Assembly: GCA_936440205.1 (NCBI GenBank) | Contig: OW387145.1 | Span: 12,213,396-12,277,395 of the forward strand | Reading direction: 5' to 3' | DNA: 64,000 nucleotides | From: Lepidonotus clava | Taxonomy: Eukaryota > Annelida > Polychaeta > Phyllodocida > Polynoidae | In this document: positions 11,501 to 26,500 of the stretch, piece after piece | Layout: every line of letters starts with the position of its first letter | How positions within the stretch are numbered: the stretch's first letter is position 1 | Notes under the pieces: generated by a model | What the model saw: the letters and a program-made list of their open reading frames with translations, nothing else | Databases searched by the model: none | Told to the model about the DNA's origin: nothing | Position numbers and translations under genes: made by a program

Positions 11501-14500
11501 AATTACGATAGAAGTCCGTTACTGTTAGAGTGATTATTCACTGGTGGATGTCCGACGTGGTCCAATGAGTATGTAGGCCTGGTGATCTAACATGTTGCCT
11601 TATTCTGAGCGTGGTCTTACAAATAACCACTAGTATGTCCACACCTGTCGAATAGAGTTGCATAAGATCCAATGTACATTGCACTGCCCATTAAGTTTCA
11701 TCGTGTGCTAACGTTTAAACGGAATGCTTTCGATACTTTGAAGAGGTACTTAGAAGTTACAGTCAGCCACTTGGAAGTTCTATGATTTTATTCTGTCACT
11801 GGTTATTGTCTAACGTAATCCATATATAGATCGAAAGAAGTATGAGCTAGATAATTTAAAATAGCATAGGGCGTTAGCTCCTTTTTTTCCCTTATCCCGA
11901 TCAAGAAATGATAGAATTTATGGTTGATTCTGAGGAGTGCCTGTATCTAAGTGGCTAAAAGGACCTAAAACCAGTCTAGTTGACAAAATTGTCAAAACTG
12001 AGGTAAGTATAGAAATATGTCAGATGAGTCTACTTAAGGTCAGTGGTAAAGTATTTGCTGTAAATACTAGCTTAAACCGAAGTAGAAGTCCACAAAACAT
12101 GGTAATATTTCCAGTTGTTTGTAAACAAACCCCATTTTTGCAGATCCACATTAATAGAGTTGAGCAACGTGATTTTTATGATTTTCTACCATATTTCATG
12201 GTTAAGTTTTGAACATGGGCTAGAAATAGGTTCAATGAATGTATTTCCATGATTATTTGAGTTTTGAAAATTTAGTTGAATTTATTGGTTTTGGCTCCCT
12301 TTAGGGACATACTACTAATAGAAATATGATCAGGGAATAGGGATTAACTATTGTGGGCTGCTGTCTTCCTTTTTTTCAGAGTTTCTTTTGTAAGTGTAAA
12401 GATCATGCAGCTGTTCAGGAAAATCCTATATTATGGTCGACCAGATGTCCACCCTCGTTGTAGAGAGGAGGCCCGAGATTATGGATTAATTATGTTTGCC
12501 TGTGATCAGGGACGTCCACAGAGCTGTATCTAAAACCATGTACACACACGTTACACGAGTCTCACAAACAGAGGGATTACCTCCTCCAGTGTAGTTAGTG
12601 TCGTCACTGATAGATAATGCGCTGTCCATCATGGTACATACAGATTAGACCTATAGACCAGTCTGGTCCCCTGACCTTTGCCCTCTGACCCTACATGACC
12701 CCTACATTGAGCAGACCTATTGTCTGAACCTAGAATTATGTACAGGGTTAGTGTGGCCTAATCGAATAAGCATTATCGGTAGCTGCCCTGCTGATTTGAG
12801 TTGTATGATCGAAAAGCTTTTTTTTCTAGTAGGAAGCTTTAATGTTTTTGAATGTATGAATGCTCAGGATTCAAGAACGATTACTATATTTCAATGTAGA
12901 ATGTACAGCAGCTTTTGTATTAAAGTGCAATTCACCAGTGCAGTAGTCCCTGGTCACTCCCTGGAGTGTACCATATTCTGTCAGTGTCCGAAATTAAGGA
13001 TGCACCCTACACCCGGGGTGCATGATTTTGCAGCAGGGTGCATGATTTTTGAAGGTGTGCACCCTGATGGTGCATGATTTTTCACGATTTTAGAGACATT
13101 ATTATAGCATTGTACACACAGAAGTGTCCCCGGGTGCATAGTTTTTAAAATGTTTGCACCCGGTGTGTCCATAAAATAAAACCTTAATTTCGGACACTGT
13201 CTGTGATTCTTAAACTTAGTAGATTGCTTTGTCATCATATAGTTGGCCACAATGCATTTCTTTTTGAATTCTCATTCGTACATGCAGGGTGAAAATTATA
13301 ATTGTAAACATTAGATGCCTTAAGATATTGGATTTCTACTTTCGAGTTACTCACGTGAAACTCAGAAACTCTTCTGCCTGTGCGTTTTGCATTTTCGGAG
13401 AAATCATCGGGCTGAAGGGATTAATTCAGTGGGTGCTAATGTCCAAAATGAATATTAACTTGCACCATTAGAAAATGAAATCCTCTTCTCCGAATTGTCC
13501 AAATTCAGTTCACTTCAGGGAGTCGAACATTAAGAAATAATTCTGATTGTCTAAAAACGAGGAAATGTTAGCCCTTGCCTTATGACCGAGGATTCTGAAT
13601 CTTGATTAAGGACTCGGAATCGTTTTGTTTTCCCTACTTAAACATTTAACAATTTCCAAACTGTTAGCTTAAAGTTCCTATATCATTAAATGGGTATGTT
13701 AATTGGAAGATTAATCATCTACATGACAAAGAAACAACAGGACGATCCCTTTTAGTAACCTAGATTTTAATAGTACAAATGCCATAAAATATTCCCAATC
13801 TAGGGTTCTTTCAGTATCAAGGATTAAAGTCCCAAGCATTTGATTGTAACCTCTTGAATATTATTGACGAATTTGTACAGAAATAACAGAAACATGAAAG
13901 TCAAAAATCGTTATATGAACTACCATAACGTCAGGAATTACATGTGATAGTTCCGAATCAGTTTACACCGGAGCTTTAGAGATCTATGTAGGGCAACGAC
14001 AATTCCAGTTTGCCGACTTGCCCCGAGTCCACCTGAGGTTTGACAGTCACCCCTTACACAGAACGCGGTAAGTCAACACGGCCTGTGGCTCACGTCAGGA
14101 CCCGTTCTCTGTTTGGCCACGGCTACAGAGCTGCCCTCCTCACGGTCTGTGCTGGGGACAAAAAGGGGACAGGTGCAAGAGATTCTTACCTCAGATGTGA
14201 AAACGCGCAAGGAGGATAAAGGCTGGTTTCTCTTTCAATTTTTTTTTAACAGAGTAAGGTTTTATTTCTAAAGGTCTTGTCAAATATTCTCTGGATTTCC
14301 TGTGAAAGAAAAGTCATAAAATATGAGTAAGGATACTAAGATTATTATCAATCAGATAACTAAGGTTTTGCACGTCATTTACTTATTTTTTTAGGGAGAC
14401 ATGGCGAAGTGTGTCCTTTACAGCAACCGTAAGTGAAATGACAGTTGGGGTGCTGTCACAGTATTTACTTATTTTGCACCGAATTTGATACGATGGAACC

Positions 14501-17500
14501 CACTAAGGTAGTGCAAAAAATAATGACTAAGTGTCAGGGCCTGGATTCCAAGTGGGTTAGGGTATTTCGGGAGTTCCCCTTCATAACCACAGTGTCCGAT
14601 TTCGGCCGAGATTATTTGACTTGGTGAAAACGGCCTAATAATAACTGTCAGCCTACCCTGGTACGGCCATCTCTCGTTGCCGCAGGGGTCGGGACCCCAC
14701 CGACCCCTGAAGGGTTAGATTCACAGGGCACCAGTTAGTGAAGTAAGGGGGAGGGGGCAGGGCTCGCTAACTGGGACAAGTCAGTTGTTGGATCACTTGT
14801 TGTACACAGATCAAATGGCTGATGGTTCAGTATCACCTGGAACAGAAAGTACGTAAATAGTGGGATAGGAATGAGGATGTTACGCTTGGAAGCCATCAAT
14901 AGACATACTTTGTTCGGGGAAAAAAATACATAAAAAGATAAGGGTTAAAGACTGTAATTATTAAGACCGGTAATTTTGAAGAAGATAAAGGTGCAGGCCG
15001 GATGGATCACAAATCCTTTTCCTGATATTTTCGTGAAAATAAACAATATGGCAAGCGAAAAACCAAAACAGATTTTATATCAAATTACAATTCATGCAGT
15101 TAACCAATACCAATATTCACGTTATCGTTCAAAATGTATAGCTTTTGTATTGCTTTTTTTTCCCTGTTGGCCATAAATACTAATCTGACAAGTAAATATG
15201 CGGGCTGACAATTTGTGACAGTGATGGCTCAAATGACTGACTGCTCCAAAAGTTAATTTCCATCCCTGAATCATGATATGTGGGCCGGGAGAGGGGTCTG
15301 GATGGGTAATGTAAGGAGCACGAGGGGTAGGACAGTATGGGGTCTAGGCGGGAGGTCCTATTTGTACATTTTACCACGATAAATCATGTAGGGCTTGTAT
15401 GGAAATATGTGGGTACTCTAAGGGTGAGGTTGGGAGGTGGGTAGAAGCAGAGAGACCCATTCTGTACTCTCTCTGGTACTCGTGGTAGAAGAAATGGAAA
15501 TGGGTTATGGGCTGGTACAAATACAGCGTGTACTCCGGTATTTATTTATCCATATACGATAAGATAGATATTAGCCAAGTGATAGGAAGGTACAAGGGCC
15601 AGAGTTTGAACGGGAAGCATAATAAACATTGCTAGTTTTCCTCACATACGAATTTATATATTAATATGACGATTTTTTTCCTCTCTAATGAATATCAATA
15701 TCAATACCTTTTTCTCTCTAGAAAAAAATAGTGTGGCAGAAAGAAGAAACCAGTTTGTGAAACTTAATCAGATCCCCGAATGGCTTCTCCTCGGTCATTC
15801 CGTGTTCTGAATTTAATAACAAATTTTTTGTTCTTTTTTTCCCAAGTCATCTTATTTATAAATTCCAAATCGGGTCCTGCATTAAGATGGAAGGTTGGTT
15901 GAACGCCCTCGTCTGGTTTTTGTAAGTTATGGTCGGAATTCTCTTGGCCAGGCTCGACATTTTATAGAAGACTGAAGCCCGTAAATCCTGTTCAAATGAG
16001 GCAGTATTGAAATTCCCTACAAAAGCCGAGTATGATTAAGGGCCAACGGGTGAATGCTCTCACAAGGCTGTTCTTTTAAAACTAAGAGCTTGTGAATTTT
16101 GAGACTGAACTGGTTCATGTTAACATGTAATTGTTATGTTTTGATATCAGTACATTTCTCCCTAGAATATCATAACGGGGGGGGGGGGGGGGGGGGTAGG
16201 GAAATGCTGTGACACATTTTTCAACCGACCCAACACTTACAGTTGAGTTCAGGAAGGATTATTTTGTGCATTGTGTCATTGCTTTCATGCTATACTCGTG
16301 CCTTCTCATTCACATAAGCTGTCCGGTTGGGAGCTGTGTGTAGGGTTGACTATAAATTTAATTAAATTCAATTAATTCATATGCCCCCTCATTCCCCCCC
16401 CCCCCCAAAAAAAGAAATTTATACAAATAAATAAAATAAAAAGAAAGGGGGGGAAACGTACCCTCCCCCGTGTCCCTCGGATTGATCCACTGGTCAGCTG
16501 ACGGGCCGTCGTCATGGTGATAATCGTTGTCTCTGAATTATCTCTGTTGGAATGGAGAAAAGTAACAATTTATTATTATAAAGGTAAAAAATCACTTTAA
16601 AACATTGTCGCGATCTTAAAAGAGTGTCAGATTTACAGATATCCATACGTGTATTTTAGAAATGTCTCCAGTGCTCTACTATTGGTGATCCAAACTTCTA
16701 CCTGGAATATACTTTTTCCCAAAACAATACATGTATTTGCAGATGGTATGTCTAGAGTGAATTAAACCAGTTTTTCATTTACGTAAATGCACCTTTTGAT
16801 GATAGTCTGATACCAATTTGAATGGGTAATTTTAGTACACAAACGAAAGTGGGACAGTAGTCACTTAGTGATTTTGATCACATATGCACAGAACTTGAGT
16901 CATAGAGAAGGGGCACTTAGTGGTATGTCTCTTATTGTCAACACTGGTGCCACCTATATAGTCTTGGCCATGATCAGGCCTCAGGTCATCGTTAGTTGCA
17001 GTCACTGTTCATTGCAAACAGGCCACACCTAAATACTCTGAAAATACCTACACGTCGTCATGAGACCCTGAAATCACGCCTCACTGGGTTTGATGATTAT
17101 AATGTGTTGGAGGTTTAGGTCCACTCAGTCATTTTTCAGCTATATGGAGATTTATTAACTCACATTTTTGCTTTGTACAAAGTATAATGTATTTATAACC
17201 GAATCTATATCGTTGAGAATAACGGCAATGAACATCGAATCAAACATGATCCAAACAGAAATCCCACATGCTATCTATCCACAGAACACTCCTCCCAACT
17301 TCTTTGATCATATCCTCATAAAAGGAAGTCATCACTTCAGTTCAGAGTAGAAGTGATCATTCAAAATTATTTCTCTATACGACTATAAGGTCTCTGATTA
17401 GGACACAAGGCTGTAGCAGCTGTTGCAGAGTGTGTGAAGTACCAGGTGGTGCAGGGTGGAGGTCCCGTGGACAGTCCCCTGGATACCTCTGTTTACCTGA

Positions 17501-20500
17501 CCCCCACCACCCTGACGTCACTGTATCCACCGTAACCACACGGCGCTGACCCACTTACTACTCACATTATATAGATATAGGGAAAAAAACGACAGCTTCA
17601 GGATGTATACCAAACTCGACAAGCTAGCTTCGATTGTCTGTTGATTTCCAACCTGTTCCAAACAACAGGTTGAAACTAAGCATATGTATATTGTATACAT
17701 GCATGCTACAGAGTGGAATTTGTTCAGAGATGCCACTTTTCCGTCTAAATACGGATTTCCGTATTTCATTTTACTAAATACGGATTTCCGTATTTTTTGC
17801 TTTGACTACTAGTCTTAAAAGTTTCCAAAATTGCAGAAGGAAAATAGTTTTTACTCAATTTCAGGTAACAAAATGTGAAAATATAGAAGAAAAGGCTACC
17901 TTAGTAGTTCATATTCAAATACGGATACGTGGTTCCGTATTTTTTTATATTTGAAGAGTGGCATCTCTGTAGTATAAATATAATGTCTAAGAAGGCACCA
18001 GAGAGAGCTCATAATGTTTATATGTGCAATCACTTTCCCGTGGCGTTTTTAACTATTGGGACGTATGCCTCTTGTGTTACAGCATTCTGACCATAGAATC
18101 AATGGTCCACTATACCCCTTGTTATGACACTGGTGGTGTCATGCAGTGTAGCATTGCATATGCAAATTCCTGTGTTTAATTTAATTGAAGGAGAGTTAGC
18201 TCAGTGGTGACTATTGATCGGCTAATCTAAGGGTCCATGGTTAGTTTTCTGGCCAAGTTTCCTCCCAGGATCATGGAATATGACCAAGCATGTTTCATGC
18301 ATCTTTTCCCTGAGTGGTAAACAACATACCAGGCTGTGCGTATGCAGGGTTATGTCCCCCATACACAAAAATATCCAAGATTCCTAATCAGATTAGCAAG
18401 AGACCTTAGGAATTCTGGTCCCTTGTATCTATAATAGATATAATAGACATCCCAGAACAATTTGGAAGACCAGTTCGAGTGATCCTACTTAAAAATATGA
18501 AAAAAATAAAGGCGGTAATATTCCTAATCAGTATACAGTTTACGGTTAGAATTCACCATTTTTGCAAGACCTAATAACAAAGCAGTGATTTCTGCGATTG
18601 GTAAATGTCCATTGTCTCAGCACTATCACCGAAGCCAGAATGCACAGCTCTCCCCGCCCTTGTCCAACCCATGCAACCACTACAACCACTCGGGACGGTG
18701 TCAGGGGCAGTCAGTGCTGCCACCGTGTGAGAATGAACGCAACTAATTGAACCCTCTCACTCTTTTCCGATCTATGATAATATTAACGATCTAACGATTT
18801 TTTAGACGGAGGTTTGTCTGCCTAATCTGCTGATCACGTAATCAGAAATAACATTGTGATATATTGTAGGGATGACATCCAACTAGAGCAAAGATTACGG
18901 GCTAAAACAGCACGTCTGAAGTTTTGACGTTTCACAACACAAGATGGCGCGTCAGTGCCTTACGCGAGTGTTTGTCTGAAAAGAATGTGTCTGCGGACGG
19001 TATGGGGGTAGCAACTTATGGTATATGAGACCCATATTTACCTTAATTGCACTGAAAAGGGACTCATTTTTTTAAAGTTATCTTTATCCACGTGAGGCCT
19101 AGCTATACCACCATATTAAGATTTTTCAGTGCAGCTATATTTTTTCAACATACTTTAAATTTACAGTATATTCTAACTTGAAAGATACTGTTTTCAGGTG
19201 GATAAAGACATTGTCTACATGTTGTTGTGCAGGCCTGTGGATGGGAGCCCCCGGCTCACTTGGCCAGGTGCCAGAAATAGCCGCGCCCCGAGCTCACTAG
19301 GCTGCGCTCGTATCGCCACAGATAGGGCGGAATATGGCAGGCCAGATCAACTCATGTCTAAATGAAATGAAGATTTTCTCCAACTTTTTTTTTATTATTG
19401 ATATTTGTACGGGAAAACTGTCAAAATAATTTAATTCAATGACCAAAGTGTCCATATGCTTCGAAAGTTTATTTAAAAATTCTAAAGTAAATGAGTTTAA
19501 AAGTACGCCCAGGTAATACGATAGTAAGCTATTGACATTGGTGTGTTAATTCGATAATCTATGTTTCTTGAGTAATATTTTAGTATCAGGATGTAACTCA
19601 AATTTTAAGGTGACATGGAGAGACCACAACATGTTTTACAGAATTATAGCAGGTTTTGTAAGCCAGCAGGTATACTAAACCTAATCCTAGCAGAGTAAAC
19701 GGCGTGTCATATGGTAAGTCAGGGGCAGAGCTGGAGTGTGTGAACGGGTCGTGAGAGGTGAGAGGTAGGAGAGGGGGGAGAGATGTACGTCTGACATATA
19801 CACTCTGAGTAGTGGGGGAGATAAGGCCGACCGTGGAGGCCTACACCCAGGGCCTGTACACCACCACCTCCCCTCCGTCTGGGGTAGCGGCAGATACTGG
19901 AGGTACTAGTAGTACAGGGGTAACACCCCAAGCGCCAGGAGGAGAGGGTACCACCTCCGGGGTACAATAGAGGCACAGCAGCCACAGCCACCAGGATCTT
20001 AACACCTATATTACAAGGCCAATAGCCACACTACCCGTATCGCCGCACCCCCCACCCTTAACCCTGCGCACCTGAGGGGGGGCTGCGGGGGACAGTATGG
20101 CGGCAGGTGAGGGATCCACCAGCACCGCCCCCTGGAGCAGGCCGGGCAGGAGCGTGTAGCATGGCGCCACAGGAGGAGGGTATAATCCAGGAGGAGGAAC
20201 GTGGACAGGGGACGGGCTGAAGTGACTCACCATGTCAGAACTATCATACTTACACCTATACACTGTATCACTTAGTTAGAGCGAGGACGCTCTAGTCTCG
20301 TGTAGTGTCCTTGGTTGGATTAATCTCAATTGAAGGAACTTGCCTGCAGGGAGAAAGGGAGGAGAGGGGTGGAGAGAGGGCAGGAGGGGGAGAAAGTGAA
20401 GGTCAGGACTTCCCCGTCCAACTTCATTCACTGGTGTGGTCTCCCAAAATTAACGGCGCCTTTTAATTTAAAACTTTTTTTCCCCATTGATTGTTACATC

Positions 20501-23500
20501 TCTATATTATTTTGATTAACACTAAACAAATAAGCCAGTAGGCAGGAACCTTTCGCGGATTAATTGGTGGTGCACATTCCCCTCAAGCTTTTCTTTAAAC
20601 TACTTGGGAAGGAAAGAGGGGAGTACAGGGAATCCTAAGATTGGGGAGTTTAAGGCTCTGGACTAGAGCAGGAAAGGTCGGGGTTGCCCTCCACGTGAAT
20701 TTCTCCCCTAAAATAACCCAGGGGCCTGGTTGGGTGTGAGTGGGTGGGTGGTAAGATCAGGAGTAGGGCTAGAAACCCATCCCCTGCTTTATGTACACCA
20801 GGAGAAGGGAGAGGAGCAGGCCAACCTGTAGCACATCCCCTCCCCTACTGCCCTCCATACTGTAGTTGCAGTGTGAGAGCTGCTCTCTAGAGGTGTACAA
20901 CAGGGCCTGGAGCAGTTCTGAGCAGAACCCTCAGAAGTGGGTCACCGCCACTGACTCTGGACCTGCTCACAGAAATACCCCACACTCTCACATTAACTCA
21001 GAAAACACGAAGACCGAGCCACCAGGCTGGACCTAAAACCTTTCACCCTACGAACATTCCTCTCACTACTTTTTACTGGTGTTTTAACCCTAATTTCCGC
21101 CCATCATGGAGCCCCTGAAGTGGCCCAGTAGAGGTGGGATACCCATGGGCCGACTCTGATGCCACCTGCCGCCCCTCAGTATACACGCAGAGGACCAGGG
21201 ACATAACCCTAGGATCAAACCCAGGGGTGAAACCCTCTGTGACTACTAGAGCCCTGAGGACCCCCTCAGGGAACCTTTAACTCGCCATGATGACACTGAC
21301 ACTGTACAATCTTTTCAGACTGCTGTTCGGCACCCTGTACCCGGCCTACGCCTCCTACAAGGCCGTCAAGACCAAGAACGTCAAGGAATATGTGAGTACC
21401 TCTACTTTTTCTGCCATAATGTGTTCTTGCTAAAGAGGTTTATTACAAGTATACAGTACCAGTAGCCGAAAAAAGGGGACGTTTTTATCGGGTGGGTGGT
21501 TCCAAAAGAAAATAGGTGCCCTCAGATAATATTCCATGTATTCTTTCTTATACATGGTACTTGTGAGAATAAAATGTTCAGTAAAATCTATGTATATCTG
21601 GGTGCTTAGACTTTAGAAGATATGCACACTGCAGAAAATGTATGCACCTCGGTTGCAGCATATTCCCTTAATTTCGGACACAGTAATTGGGAGTATCGTA
21701 TTCTTGTAAAACGTTTGCTCCACGCTTCTCAATTGTACGCCCTATAAACCCCAATCATTTTTTTTCTTTCCTATTAATTTTGGGTATATGTGAAGCATTA
21801 TATTTCTATAGTGTATTCCAATGATTCCACGTTGGAATGCTAAGATCAAAACCTTACTTTCCATTTTAATCCTACATTTCCTAAGATATCTTCGGTTCCA
21901 ACAAGGTCCTGGCCACCCAGAAGCACCGCTGAATTTATTTTATGCCATTCAACAACGCCTATGTAAACATAGTAAGGATCTGATGCGTCATGAAAACTTG
22001 GTTCTCCTGTAAAAACTTGATCCACTTAGCGACCGATGACTAGCGGACACTCAGGGTTCGAGAGGTGCTGTTTGGTCGACAAAAACAAGTGCCCTTTGGT
22101 GTTACTCGCAACCACTCGCTTCCTTCACTCCATAACCTTTCTTTGTAGGGTTGTCTGTGCTTAAAACACGTCCTCAGCTTAAGGAGAAGCTTTGAGAAAT
22201 CACTATGAATATAAAAATGCTCGTACACTGTGGTCTCCAAAGATTATTTCAGAGGTTTTAAAGCACCCAGCGTTAAAATAAAACGGTTGGAGATCCAAAG
22301 TACCAAAAATCTACCATTTTGTACTATGATTTAGGAAAATATTTTGTACTATGATTTAGGAAAATATTTTGTACTATGATTTAGAAAAATATCTTATATC
22401 ATTTCATTTCACAGATACAATCATGTGTATTGTGTACCTTTAAAGGAATATCTTACAGGATATTAAAAATGTTGTATCTTTTAAAAAAAAAATATGTTTA
22501 GGATTCACAGAATAGAAACATCGCCCTCCCTATTTCATGAATTAGCATTAAATGTTCTTTACTGTTAAACTAGGCCAGAGAGAATTATGCTACATGTATA
22601 TATATTTCTCTCTGAGTAGGCTAATATAGTTGAGACTGAGCCAATAGGTGCCATGAGATCTGGCAGCAGGCTCAGCTGTGTAATATGACAGTATTCCACC
22701 CCAGCAGGCTGTGGTAAATCAACCATGTGTGTTGGGACATGGAGGGTCTGGTATGAGTGAGAGGGGGAAAAGAAGAGAGAAAAACAAACGGAAATAGAAG
22801 AAAAAAAGACAGGCTGCCAGCAGGCCAGACCATGGGGGAGACTTGGTTAGCTGGTAGTCGGCGTGTTGTAGTATTGGACACGCGACACGCCGGACAGAAA
22901 TAGATCAGCGGAAAGGGTCGTCGAGAGCAGCTTTGCTCTCCAAACAGAGATTGCACTGCTGGTAATAATTGTATATTAGTAAATGCCTGTGCTTGGAGAC
23001 TGGAGCAGCTCAGGTGTTCTAGGTCACGGACTGAGGTGCTCACAGGTGCTCATCTATTACAGAGATAGGGGGTCCATATCTGACTGGCCCTTTGAAGCAA
23101 CTGGGATCATAGCTTAGTATGTTACATCGGTATGATAAGGGCCTTTTACATCGGTAGAGGAGGCAGACCAGCAAAATATCATGCGTAATGTAATTATTCA
23201 AACATATTGCCATCATTCAAAATAGCCAAAAGCTTCCTTTGTCATTCAGTAGGTTATGCACATAGATTTTAAATTGGTCCTAGATTTATTAAAGTGTTCT
23301 TTTTACCCGGGCTCGCTGTATGATACAGTCATCTTCGAAATATGATCGATCAAATCGAATCTCGCCCGGGTATATTGACTTGGACATTTAGGCGGGAAAC
23401 GCCATTGAACCAAACCGCCACCAGCGGCGACAAGATCGCAAATTTAGGCCTGCTTCCGGTTGCAATGCTGAGCCTATGTAAAGTCTATACCAGAAATTGA

Positions 23501-26500
23501 CCATTGAGATTGCATTAGCAGAAATCGGGATGGAGATTGACAGTGCTGAAACTGTATGATATCGACGTCTCAGCATTCAAAGGCCTATAGCGTTCGGGAT
23601 TGCCGTGTAGTATGATTATGTTAATGAGGATGATGACGGCGAACATGGCGCCTTGCATCAGACGCCAAGATGGCGCGACCCGGTGAACATGTGTGTAGAT
23701 GTCCTCCTCGAATAACCGCCATTTACGCCTTAAATCGGCATCGTCAAGACATATGGAGTATATCTCATGGATTATTGATATTCAGAGGCGGTCAGGGTCG
23801 ATATAAAATGAAGGATTACGTCGATATTTACGATCGGCATCGAAAACAAGGTTAGTAAGCTCAGCGTGTAGGTGAACGATAATAGAGGAAGATGGCGGCG
23901 CGGTGGTAACACGTCCGTAGGTCCACGTCCGTAGGTCCCGCGATTTTAACGGCCCCCACCCCAATAAGTGCCGTGACCTTCCCCTCGACCGTATTCGCGC
24001 TGGTTGCGCGAAAATCGCGGCCCCCACCCCAATATGTGGTAACGTTATCATTCTTTTAGTAAATCAAGGACCATAGACCCCGTGCCAGTACCCGGAGTTC
24101 CGACCAATTCTGTTGTTTCTGTCTTTTCAATACGGGAATAAGACCAGTGTGGGAATCAAATTTCGGGAATGATCCTGCATTATACACGCCTAGGAAGACT
24201 AGACCGAGAGCCCCTCTCTGTACGTTCCCACTACAGGTAGGACAGTCAGAGCCTTTCTCGGACTAAGGAAGACCTCCTAGACCCCTCTGAGAATCTGAGA
24301 CCGCAACCACCGCGAAAATCCGACGGGAAACCCCCAACGGGACCCCCGACGGGACCTACAGACCGGGACCTAAGTGCGACGGGACCTACGGACGTGTAAT
24401 CGGCGCGGTGACATGTGCATCTTTTTGTTTAATTCGATCGGTAATTCGCTCGATATTTCGTATTTCTATCCAGATATCTCATCATTCAACAATTCCTTTC
24501 ATATATAGAAAAAGAAGACGAATAACCCGGGTTTGTTCGGTTTTCTAACCGATTCTTTTCTTCCATAATTCCACCTGTGACCTTGTTCACTTGGGGCATT
24601 GTTAAGTTGATGTACATTTCATAGCTCAGATTCATTTCTTTCTGAACTATAGCGCCTTCCGCATAGAGGCCGTGCAATTATGTACGCATTTTTTCTTTAT
24701 ATTTATACAACACCCTCCGGCCAGCCCCTATAGCAAGGAGCATATAATACGCATTACAAAAGTACTTAACGCCTTGGCCCCCAGCCCTCCACCCCACCCC
24801 TTTGTGCGTACGTAATTAATGGACGACCCCTTACCCCATCTGTCTATGTGCTGCCCGACCTCCTACCCTGGAGGTACACGGGGATTATAGACCCCTCCTC
24901 CTGGGTCTCCTCCATCACGGGTTATTTCTGTCCCACGGAGACCTGGTTGACTCCCGCCCCCACACCTGGCCAGTAATCATCAGGGTCCCTACAGCACAGG
25001 GAAAATGGGGAAAATAGCAAAACAAAAGTCTTGTCAGGGAAAATGTAGGGAACTTGGGAGAGGGGAAAAAAACTGAAAAAAAAATACAGGGAACTGTGTT
25101 CGCCTTTAGTTTCAGAAATTTCTGATTCAGAAATCGCATTTTTAAGAGAGGGTGAAATTATTTCTGTGCCCCCCCCCCCCTCGAACACACACATACTTAG
25201 ACAGCTTGAAATCAGAACAAATCATTGAAACTATGACAGGGAAAACTTAACGTAGAACACAGGGAAAACGCAGAGAATTCGATCCTGAAATTTTATGTGG
25301 GGACCCTGAATTACCAGCCCTTCCCGGATCTGTCTACCTGTCCCCTGAATCTATAAAGTAGACCTTTGTCACATCTAAAAATTTGGAGAACTGATTTTAT
25401 AACAAAGTTCGTAATGGGGTTTGGCCTAATTTTGCAATTTTCCGGTAAGGCTTAAGCACCCTTTCATGTTCACTGTTGTCAAGGCCCTCTTCTTGCAGTG
25501 ATAAACCCTTGCACATTTTCCTGAAATCCCGGATAAAACTGGACTTATTGATGATGCGGGAAAAAAGTATAGATAATATAGAAGAAAGTAGAGGATAATA
25601 TCTGAAATCTTGACACTTTTTGATGACGGTAGGTGGACCTGGTGCCGAGCCCGTGCCTGGGAGTGGGAGAAACTTCAAATACACAGCTGGGGGGCCTTAC
25701 CTAGTTGTACCTCTGCCAGCGGTATCTGGGACCATGGAGAGTAAAAGCAGGGATATAGGTCGGGCCCCGTTACATGATCCTGTATTAACCTGGGACGGTA
25801 CAAACAACACAGCTAGGGAACGGGGACATAACAAGTCATATATTACCAGGTGACTGCAAATGTATGGATAGGAATGTACCGACGTAACTAACCCAGTATC
25901 TATAGGTACCCCTTCGTTGAAATACATGGGAACACATATAAGGAGGGTTTCCTTCAGAAATTAGTTTTGCCTTTATCAACTTTAGAACGTAGAATATGGA
26001 TATAAGGCGTAAAGGAGGTCAGCAAATGCATTTAAAGGAGAACATGCAGGTTTTAGAAACGGGTTCTGTGCTCCATTAATTACGTCATTGCTGAATAATT
26101 TCAGGGTCAACTTACCCTGAAATTTTGATATTTTGAGTACCAAAGAGGCCACGATAGGTTTCTGAATCACTTTCTTGTGGCACAACGTTTTGAATATTTT
26201 TGTTCTCAAGATCGGTTATATCAAACTATACAGGAAAATATATAGTCCGTGAGACCAAGGACCAACCCATTTATCTTGTGAGACTAATAGCGATGTGACG
26301 CTCAGGCCCAAGTCGTGTTTGCTTCACATATATGAATAAAGAACAGAAACTGGGATTCCACTACCATGACACCCGGCTTGTCTTTGCCTGGTGTTTTTTT
26401 TGGTTTTTTTTTTAATATTTCATTAAGTAAATCACTTCAGGCTTGCCCCTGGTTTTCGGTGATATTACAATGATAAAGTGTAGTAAATGAACATTTCAGG

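Larger units (their letters stand above)
8551..21318 (+). other. REEP intron 1 (12.8 kb)
   Basis: No exon was recognised in this intron. It contains a 218-bp MITE with perfect 18-bp ends at 12982-13199, a G20 tract at 16177-16196, a 245-bp MITE at 17725-17969, a tRNA-derived SINE head at about 18191-18340 and a GC-rich, proline-rich open stretch on the minus strand at 19719-20263. The remaining small open frames look random. Such a long first intron commonly carries enhancers, but none can be named from sequence. Confidence 0.7.
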
